Shown in pieces: positions 55,341 through 64,000 of a stretch of 64,000 nucleotides of DNA. Positions within the stretch are counted from its first letter, which is position 1. Every line of letters begins with the position of its first letter. The stretch is from Artemia franciscana (lineage: Eukaryota > Arthropoda > Branchiopoda > Anostraca > Artemiidae), in contig NC_088867.1 of assembly GCF_032884065.1 (NCBI RefSeq), positions 48,977,317 to 49,041,316 of the forward strand, given 5' to 3'. The notes beneath the pieces were generated by a model. It saw only the letters and a program-made list of their open reading frames with translations, was not told the origin of the DNA and did no database searches. A program made the translations under genes and the position numbers.

Positions 55341-57763
55341 TCATTTGAGAGTTTATGTTTTCATCATAGAACGGCAATGTGGTCTAAGAAAACAATACCT
55401 AATTTAAGGTGCTGCGTCAAAAATACGGTGTAACTCCAAGAAGCTATCTCTTAAACCGCGGGGAATAGGTGAGCACGGACAGACACTTCCCTTGTTAATC
55501 TGTATAGCTTAGGCTGGCTGCATGGTAATCAAGCATCGACAGGTTGTGTGTCTTGTGCTGAACTTTTTACAGCAGCATATAGAACCCTGTGTTTTTATAA
55601 CCAGATTAAAGAGGCGTATTGTGAAGAGTTTTATTTGAAACTGAACCAACCGTGGAGAGACCTCAAGTGTGTAAGTGCAGGTTGCAATTGCGGGTAAATT
55701 GTGTCCCATAGAAAATACGTAATAGAAAGATATGGAGGTGCGGAAGGCAGTGGTTTAAACATGTTGAGTTTTATTGCTTGTTTTGCTCGTTTTTGTATAT
55801 GTTGTTATGTCTATGACAAAGAGCCTTTAATTGAACGTATATTTATACAGCGAAAGACAAGGCTTCAACCATTTAAGTTGCTTCAAAGTGTTTTGGAAAA
55901 GATACATTTAAGCATGCAATCGATACGTGCAAAAATACTTTATCGGTGGATATTTTTGAAAAGTGAAAAGCCTTTCATTCTGAAACATCGTTCATGTCAA
56001 ATTTATCAGAAATAATCGGTGGCACAGTGCAACGCGACAAGCCTCCATCGTTTTTGTTAGAGTAAACATCTCGGGTGTGCCATCATTTCCAAACGATGCA
56101 CCGACGGCTGTGGTCGTAAGATGAAAACCCGGCCCCTGCAACAGCCGCAGTCATCCCCTCCTACTTGTTCCAGAGTTATTAAAACTGAACATACCAGCAT
56201 TATTAAAGTTGGTGCCGATTACAATATTTCCCAGATTACAGGGTCTATTAGTAGCGTCGTAAGTGAAGTGAGGTATGAAAGTTCTAGAATCGTGGAGCTG
56301 AACATTAAAACAAAAAAGAACTTGATCTAGCAACCATGTTTGGCGTCGATTAAACACTGCCTTTGCCAAGTGATTTTGACAACTGGAAAGAAGCACTTCG
56401 CTGCTCAAAGGCCTCATCAAGACTCAATTCGTCTGCCCGTGCGTAATTTTCTACCCACGTGTAAAACCAAAATTCGTTTTACAAGATATATAATGATTGC
56501 TTGTAGCAATGAGTGCTTGAAACTTCATTGCTTACAATTTCCTTGCTTGAACAGCAAGGAAAATCACTTTTTTGGGTAGCACTGATATGTCCTCTTTTTT
56601 TTCTTTTTTTGCACTATCAGCAAGGCACTGGAACATCATATGGAGTTGATTAAAGGCTTCTTTGAAAAAAAAATTGCTATATCTAATGTCTTTTGTAAGC
56701 AAATAAATAATCAGAATAACGGCGTTCCGTGACTACTAAGCTTCCTGCGTTGGCCCTGTGTTTACATTTTCAGTTATGTACACTTGGCAGTTCTGAGTAG
56801 AATAATTTCTTCTTTGTGTCACACACAATCAAATGAATGAATTATGGGTCAGTTGAACATATGAATTTATCTTAGAGAAAATAACATTCCTCTCTTAAAT
56901 TGCATAAGCATTTACATTAGGATCAGCAGCAGTCACAACAGATTCATAGTTTAACTTGATGCAGCGACTGCTGCAGCAGTCACTGTAACCTAGTAAATAA
57001 CGATTTTCAGTCAGAACCAAAATTTAAAAAAAACCTTTAAAAAAAATAAAACGCGAGAGTCAGGCGAGAAAACATTGCCATTTGACTCTGAATCAGGAAT
57101 ATTAACTGTGATTTTGATCAATCCTTATGGTAAAAGTATTTTGTATAAACAAATTTATCAGAATTTCGTAACATAGCCTCAAAACTCTCAAAAATGGTGT
57201 CAAATTAAAATGAATAGTCATGCAAAACGTGGAAATAAATGAGGACCGATAAATAAAATCTAAAACGAACACGAATTAAAATGATTAATAAGATCAAAAT
57301 TTAAAGCAGAAATTATCACAAATATCTACATACAGAGGGTAACAAGTAATTGAGACAGTAATTATTTTTGTTATTACTTTACCTTTTCCATTCAGCTGTG
57401 TTTTTAAGCATATCATAAATCAAATTTTTTCTATTTGTTGAAGTATTTTTGCGATTTCATCAAATTATTTTATATACACCGCAGTTTTGAGGGAAATAAA
57501 TAAATAATTGTTATAACTGCTATATTTGATTTTAAACAATAGGTAAAACATTGCCCATAAAACACTGATTAAAATCGCTGTTAAAGTTGCTGATAGATGA
57601 CCAGAACTCTCAGTAATTAACTTAATCGGCATATAATTTGCGGCTAGTAGCACCTCTTACAAGGGCATATCCAGTTGTTAAAGAAATTGAGAATGGTCTT
57701 TATAAATGTTTTGTAAATAATTGTTTGATTATATAACTTCTAACTTTAACTATGTCTACTTAC
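55341..57763. other. Intronic DNA, no gene recognised
   Basis: Short frames on both strands (for example 55701-56015 and 56151-56420) have no recognisable domain and no splice support. They lie in the inferred intron. Confidence 0.5.
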
Positions 57764-57905
57764 CTGGAGACATCATTAATGCAATTTGCCTCAAAAATCG
57801 TATCAGCTTTTTTGTCTGGCATTAAAAACAATCTTGATTCTTTCGTTCTAGGGTGAGGAAGTCGCAGGACAATCAAACCACAACTGGTGTCTTCAAGTAA
57901 ATATT
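57764..57905 (-). CDS. RNase H2 subunit B, N-terminal exon
   Basis: On the minus strand the acceptor CTCTTTTAG precedes AA TAT TTA CTT. The exon reads (E)YLLEDTSCGLIVLRLPHPRT, then ESRLFLMPDKKADTIFEANC and INDVS, and ends at the strong donor CCAG|GTAAGT. It matches the start of the RNASEH2B beta-barrel domain: the .EYL.D...G..V.RL.HP segment followed by a LF-containing strand. Length 142 nt, 2+138+2, so the first codon is completed by an upstream exon (expected Glu) and the last by the exon at 52362. The first exon with the initiator ATG was not recognised upstream, which holds repeats to at least 58.4 kb. Confidence 0.8.
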
Positions 57906-57930
57906 CTAAAAGAGAGTAACGGTGCATTAA

Positions 57931-58420
57931 ATGTCCCTAGTAAATACTATGACAAATGTTATCAAAGGTTAAATGTCTATGTGTCTTGAATAATGAATTT
58001 GGCTCATGAAATTGGCTCAAATGAATAAATCTCGTTGTTATATAAGTGAGTTTTTTTCTGCAATGTCCCTAGTAAATACTATGACAAATTTTATCAAAGG
58101 TTAAATGTCTATGTGTCTTGAATAATGAATTTGGCTCATAAAATTGGCTCAAATGAATAAATCTCGTTGTTATACAAGTGAGTTTTTTCTGCAATGTCCC
58201 TAGTAAAATACTATGACAAATTTTATCAAAGGTGGTTAGTCTATGTGTCTTGAATAATGAATTTGGCTCATGAAATTGGCCAAATTTCATGAATTGAGCC
58301 AATAATGAAATTGGCTCAAATGAATAAATCTCGTTGTTATATAAGTGAGTTTTTTTCTGCAATGTCCCTAATAAATACTATGACAAATTTTATCAAAGGT
58401 TAAATGTCTATGTGTCTTAA
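57931..58420. repeat. ~131-bp tandem repeat, about 3.5 units
   Basis: ATGTCCCTAGTAAATACTAT begins at 57931, 58063 and 58194, and ATGTCCCTAATAAATACTAT at 58362. The third unit has a ~37-bp insertion that is a local inverted duplication (GGCTCATGAAATTGGCC...AATGAAATTGGCTC). High identity. It lies upstream of the N-terminal RNase H2B exon. Confidence 0.92.
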
Positions 58421-59072
58421 TTTAATTTATCCAGCATCATTTATTGACAAAAAAACCTTAACATAAACAAATCCCCTCCAAATACCACTGCATGATATGG
58501 AGGAGAGACAACTAAACAAATCCAAAAGAAGAAAAAATGAAAACAATTTAACATAAACCTAAGAAGGGGTTTAAAAACATAACACAACTACATCATCATA
58601 TTCCCTGCTCATTTAATACTCCACACTAAACTCCTTCCTAAACAAACGTCAATAAACATAAAACTCTATATTTAATGATTTAATATCAATTTAATCTACC
58701 ATTTATGTATCTTATTACATTAATAATAAAAATCATGTTTAGAAAACAATTCATTCTTCAACTGCCCTTCAAATTCACTTAAATTACTATTTAAATTTTT
58801 TAATGCAATGAATCCCACAGCTTAGCCCCTCTAAAAACAAGAGAAAACCCTGATTTAGACGTAACTAAATTATTAACGTAAATTTTGTTCATTGACTTTG
58901 TGCCATGGGAATCAACTTCATTAACTTAGTGACCACACCCATAGATGGGAGGATGTACTCGCACCAAAACTGGTTGAAAGGGTCCCCCTCCTGAGAAATG
59001 GAAAACACTTGGCTGGAAATGCAACTCCTTAGCATTATTGGCCACTTTCCAGCAAAAAGCATCCTATGTTTA
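58421..59072. other. No gene recognised
   Basis: AT-rich DNA, possibly the flank of the LINE 3' end on the right. No frame of note. Confidence 0.4.
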
Positions 59073-59280
59073 ATAATAATAATAATAATTTATTTATGAC
59101 CCACAAAATACATAAAACTGTGGAGTAAACACACAAAAACAGAAAAAAACGAGAAAAAAACATAACAACATAAATAACATAACAACATACAACACAAATA
59201 AATTACCTCAATTCCAAAAAAGGCCAAAGAGGGTGAAAAACACAAATCATTTGCTGAGCTTTAAGAGATATACCTGTAGA
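59073..59280 (-). repeat. Probable LINE 3' end with (ATT)n tail
   Basis: On the minus strand the sequence ends TTTTGTGGGTCATAAATAAATTATTATTATTATT, the usual 3' terminus of many arthropod CR1/Jockey-type retrotransposons. The coding part is not seen; 5' limit uncertain. Confidence 0.5.
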
Positions 59281-61646
59281 TAATTAATTCAGTCGCGAAG
59301 GCGCATCAATGATGTCAAATTTAGAAACGACTGTATGATTCCGATACCAACGAGGCAGAAGTAGCAAATACTTGCAATACTTAAAATATCCTGAACGTAT
59401 TTTCTTTGTATCCTTCTTGCAAAGGAGGAAAGGAAAAACAGAAAGATAAAAACAACAGGGGCACAAAAACTAGAATAAAGACGGCATAGTCCTTTTCGAC
59501 GGAATAAAAAACGGAATAAAGACGGCACGCTAGAATATAAGCATTTTATATTCTTTGTTCAAAGCAGTTTATAAGCATTGTTTCAAATAGCCAAATTTCA
59601 AGAGGTACAGCAGAAAAAAGTTATATCGACACAGATCAATCAAAATGAAAACAGCAATTAAAACGTTGTAAACAGTAGCATATTACAAAAATATTGGTCA
59701 GAGAAGAAAGAAACTGAAATTTTATTAAAATAAAGGAGCCAATTATTTCATCTATACACAATTTCGAGGAGTTTTTTTTCTTTTCTTGGCTGCACCTATA
59801 GGTACAACTTAGTAAAGAGTGAATCAGGGCCCATAGAAACCAAAAGTTCAAAAACAAAAACAAAAAAAAAACTGTCAAATCAGGAAGGATCGCCATTTGA
59901 AGCTGATCCGAGAATGACAATTGCTATTTGGGGTAAACTTAACGGTAACAGATTGTTGCAAAAAAAAAGAATATACGGCAATTAAAAGAAATTTTAACCC
60001 TCAAGAATCGTGTCGGATCGAAATAAAAGCTGCGCCACCATAATCGAAAACCCGCATATGGGAATTACAGCACACATCTTGGACAACAAGGAAAACAACT
60101 TTTCCGCATGGGATGTAGCGATATGTTTCCTTTTTTAGTCTAGTTTTCCCAGGGATGATCGTACCAAACGAGTGATCGTAGGATTATTTGAAAAGAAATT
60201 TCCATAAATAGTGGGTTTTTTTCAGTAAAGAACGATAATATTAATAGTAGATGTACACAGGTTTACAGCAGGTGTATTCTCAATACCAACTTTTTCAAAA
60301 CCAATTTTGGGGCAAAAGAGTGTTCAATCCCAAAAAACTTTAGAAACCTCGTTTTTAACGAGCTATTTTAAAATACAATTATTTTCATCAATATTGCTTT
60401 TGATTAATATTTCATTCTAACGTTAACAACTTGAATGTTATGCTATTTCAGATTCTTCCTATTATGCTTGTCTTTTTATATTTCTATTTTTGAAACTAGT
60501 GGTTCAAAAGTTCTCCTATTTTGAATATCTTATTGTAAATTTCAATAACTTAAAACTTAAATTAAGCTTAACCTTTCACAAAAACTACAAATTTGATTTC
60601 AGATAGCTCCACTTAGACCCAATTTTCGTGAGAGAAGAATGTTTTACTTTAGGTAGTCGTATTATAGGCATACATTTTGGTAAAGAACAGAAAAGAATGT
60701 TGTAGCCCCCACGATTGCTCATAATTCAAAGTCTCCTTTTAATTAATATTTTATTGTTGTATGTAATATTGACTTTTTTTTTATTCTATCCACTACTTTA
60801 AAGGTTAAATTTTAATGTTTCACATTTACAAAATAAATTATTTGATTTTACTGTTTACTAATATTATAAAAATTTAGATATACTTAAAATGAAAATATAA
60901 ACAAGGCTAGAATTGCTAATTTTACAAAAGTAAATAATAATTGAAAAAAATAAGAAGATTTGTGAATAGACCTATTGGGCAAAAATAATAAAGCCGTGTT
61001 TTATCTAGCAACCGATCCAACATAGATTTATGCTGCTTACAACTCACAGACAACTAAACGCGACAAAACTGATCACGCACAAAATTGTTTTGCAAGTACT
61101 GCTACTCATACTGACCATAAGAAAGATTAATTTTAAAAACAAAGTTTTTCCAAGGGAAGTAAAGAGCGGAGTTGAAAGTTAAAACAGACAAAAATTATTA
61201 TTTCATGGCCTGTCTAATTTATATCAATAAAACTAGTACAAAATAAACCAAATAATTATGTTTCCTTATGTTTCTAGGATTATAGAAAACTAAACGCAAA
61301 CGTCAAGTATAATAAACAGGAATATTGATTTGGGAGACAACAATAAACTAATCGATAAAGCTGTTCATAGTCTTACATCAGTTGTGACATCACTAACTTT
61401 TACTATACAGTTATAATTATCCTGAAAACATAAACGTAAAAGTAAAAATCTTTTTAATAGCCGCGAAGTAATTGAACAGTATACAGAAATACTGGATTGA
61501 TTTACCAGGTAGAATTTTGGCTCGCCAGCTATAATACCAATAGTGAGTAATATACAATCTTAAATTGTAAGAAATATGTTTTAGTATTATTTAAAATGAC
61601 AATCAAATAAGAAATAGACAACAGTGGATTTCAAGCTATGATACAA
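59281..61646. other. No gene; traces of R1
   Basis: Mostly AT-rich. About 60040-60240 (CCCAGGGATGATCGTACCAA, GAGTGATCGTAGGAT) and 61141-61210 (GAAGTAAAGAGCGGAGTTGAAAG) look like strongly diverged R1 segments. No coding signal. Confidence 0.45.
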
Positions 61647-62215
61647 ATTAAATAAAAAAAAACAAGATTTTTTAATTGAAAGTACGGAGCGACATTAAAA
61701 CTTAAAACGAACAGAAATTACTTCGTATATGAAAGGCTGCTTCCTCATCAACGCCCCGCTCTTTACGCTAAAGTTTGACTCTTTCTCTCAACTCTTCTTT
61801 TTAAAACAGTAAAAACCTTTAGCGTAAAGAGCGGGGCGTTGATGAGGAAGCAGCCCCTTTCATATACAAAGTAATTTCTGTTCGTTTTAAGTTTTAATGT
61901 CGCTCCGTACTTTCAGTTAAAAAAAATTGTTTTTTTTATTTAATTTCTGAACGTTTTTGAATCAATGTATGTCTTGATTTGGAATAATTGAAACGAAATT
62001 TGCATATTTATTTTTTTTGGCTAAATGGCTTTCTCATAGTTTTGATCGAACGATTTTGAGAAAAAAAGGAGCGGGGGAGGAAGCCTAATTACCCTCCGAT
62101 TGTTTATTTACTAATAAAAACGTAATGTTTACTAATTTTAAACGAATGTTTAAAAGTTTATTTGCTAATAAAAACGAATGTTTTTATTAGTAAAAGATAA
62201 ACATATATATATATA
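61647..62215 (-). repeat. Interspersed repeat R1, copy 4 (3' part, reverse orientation)
   Basis: Terminal palindrome (arms 61647-61776 and 61812-61950) followed by the reverse complement of the 24500-24730 portion of copy 3 (GGCTAAATGGCTTTCTCATAG, GGGGGAGGAAGCCTAATTACC). It ends near TA-rich DNA and a Helitron. Confidence 0.82.
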
Positions 62216-62227
62216 ATCTATTATATA

Positions 62228-62710
<483 letters not shown>

Positions 62711-62713
<3 letters not shown>

Positions 62714-64000
62714 ATATATATAAAAATAAGTTGTCTGTCTGTGGATGTGTGGATGGATGTGTCAGGTGACGTCACCTGAAAAAACTGGATTAGGTGACGT
62801 CAAAACTGAAAAAACTAAAAAAAGGCAAAAACTACAAAAAAAACTAAAAACTAATAAAAAAAATAAAAAAGCTAAAAAACTAAAAAAACTATAAAGGTAA
62901 AAACCAATAAAAAACTAAAAAAAAAACTGAAAAAACTAAAAAAAGGCAAAAACTACAAAAAAAAACTAAAAACTAATAAAAAAAGTAAAAAAGCTAAAAA
63001 ACTAAAAAAACTAAAAAAACTAAAAAAATGTAAAAAAAAACTCTAAAAAAAAGGAAAAAACTGAAAAATAAGCTAAAATAAAGGTAAAAACCAATAAAAA
63101 ACTAAAAAAAAAAGAGGAAAAAACTAATAAATGACGACACTCAAAGAGAAAGCGACCAGGACAAAAAACTAAAAAAAACTAAAAACTAATAAAAAAAATA
63201 AAAAAGCTAAAAAACTAAAAAAACTAAAAAAAGGTAAAAAACTAAAAAAACTAAAAACTAAAAAAAAACTAAAAAAGGTAAAAACTAAAAGAACTAAAAA
63301 AGAAAAAAATAAATGACGACACTCAAAGAGAAAGCGACCAGGACAAAAGGAATGTTCGATTAGCAATCAACAAAGCACCGGGACACAGGGAGTATAAATG
63401 ACGACCAGGACACAAGTAAAAAAAAAAAATTAACAAAACTAAAAAGAAGGTAAAAACTACAAAAAAACTAAAAAGAAAAAAAAACTAAAAACTAATAAAA
63501 AAACTAAAAAATCTAAAAATCTAAATAAACTAAAAAAGAAAAAAAAAGGAAAAAAATAAAGGAGAAAAACAAAACTAAAAAACGAATGTATATACAGACC
63601 GGTACACCGGGATACAAATGACGACCGGGACACAGGGAATATAAATAACGACCGGGACACAGGGACACAACTACAACGGGGACACCGGGGGAAACAGGGG
63701 GATATAAATGACGACCGGGACAAAAAAACTAAAAAGAAATAAAAACTAAAAACTAATAAAAAAAACTAAAAAATCTAAAAATCTAAATAAGCTAAAAAAG
63801 AAAAAAAAGGAAAAAAATAAAGGAGAAAAACAAAACTAAAAAACGAATGTATATACAGACCGGGACACCGGGATACAAATGATGACCGGGACCCGGGACA
63901 CAGGGAATATAAATGACGACCGGGACACAGGGACACAACTACAACGGGGACACCGGGGGAAACAGGGGGATAACCTGACAATCTATTTATATGCAAAGAC
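62711..64000 (+). mobile_element. Non-autonomous Helitron (H24), runs off the window
   Basis: TCTATATATATAAAAATAAG at 62711, TGACGTCA motifs, A-rich tract (62800-63590) with minisatellite islands (63120-63160, 63310-63415, 63590-63720 and 63850-63972), ending in the helicase relic at the window edge. Confidence 0.8.
62800..63590. repeat. A-rich low-complexity tract
   Basis: AAAAAACTAAAAAAGG-type units, complement of the T-rich filler of minus-strand copies. Two near-identical blocks (63440-63720 and 63720-63970) suggest a further internal duplication. Confidence 0.8.

Larger units (their letters stand above)
52363..57763 (-). other. Inferred intron of the RNase H2 subunit B gene
   Basis: About 5.4 kb between donor CTCCAG|GTAAGTAG (57763 downward) and acceptor GTGCAG|G (52363). 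It contains the ~120-bp tandem repeat, a LINE relic and the inverted-repeat element. Spliced codon AG|G restores Arg. Confidence 0.7.

Noticed and set aside
56121-56420. Overlapping frames on both strands as an exon
   Set aside because: No recognisable domain, no consensus splice sites at useful positions, and located inside the inferred RNase H2B intron.

Overview
The window is eukaryotic nuclear DNA: it has spliced coding sequence, Helitrons, non-LTR retrotransposons, SINE-like elements, satellites and a 100-base assembly gap (14309-14408). No operons, Shine-Dalgarno patterns or dense coding are present. The ~1.65-kb interspersed repeat (called R1 here) resembles repeats I associate with the brine shrimp Artemia, so a branchiopod crustacean is my best guess. 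That is unverified; 'arthropod' is safer.

Most of the sequence is mobile. At least 24 Helitron copies or pieces of one family occur at 4.0-14.3, 18-20.5, 26, 32.6-39.6, 46.3-52 and 62.2-64 kb. Their ends are 5' TCTATATATATAAAAATAAG and 3' CTAG, the latter preceded by a GC-rich hairpin, and they insert between A and T. Two copies are large and formerly autonomous: plus strand 10238-14308, cut by the gap, and minus strand 34431-39431. They encode Rep (69-bp-unit basic repeats, Cys-rich segment, HUH, two-Tyr motif) and a Pif1-type helicase. Both are broken by stops and frameshifts, although the helicase half of the second copy is open. The other copies keep the two ends, but Rep/helicase is replaced by a GTCCCGGTCGTCATTT minisatellite, T-rich (or A-rich) low-complexity DNA, tRNA-like modules and, in some, a short ORF joining the Rep basic repeats to an acidic, Trp-containing tail.

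Host coding sequence is sparse. Two minus-strand exons (57764-57905 and 52151-52362) splice in frame to a protein resembling RNase H2 subunit B. The 5.4-kb intron between them holds a ~120-bp tandem repeat, a retrotransposon relic and an inverted-repeat element with a hammerhead-like core. Two minus-strand ORFs (29320-30015 and 30316-30723) may be host exons of unknown function.

Other elements are a degraded EN-RT non-LTR retrotransposon (about 41.4-45.2 kb), fragments of others (3.6-4.05, 53.6-54.7 and about 59.1 kb), a SINE with a 12-bp target duplication, a nine-copy 134-bp satellite with trimeric higher-order structure, a 264-bp triplet repeat, and R1 copies carrying long foldback palindromes. 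One R1 copy is split by two abutting Helitrons, and its siblings preserve the related uninterrupted site.
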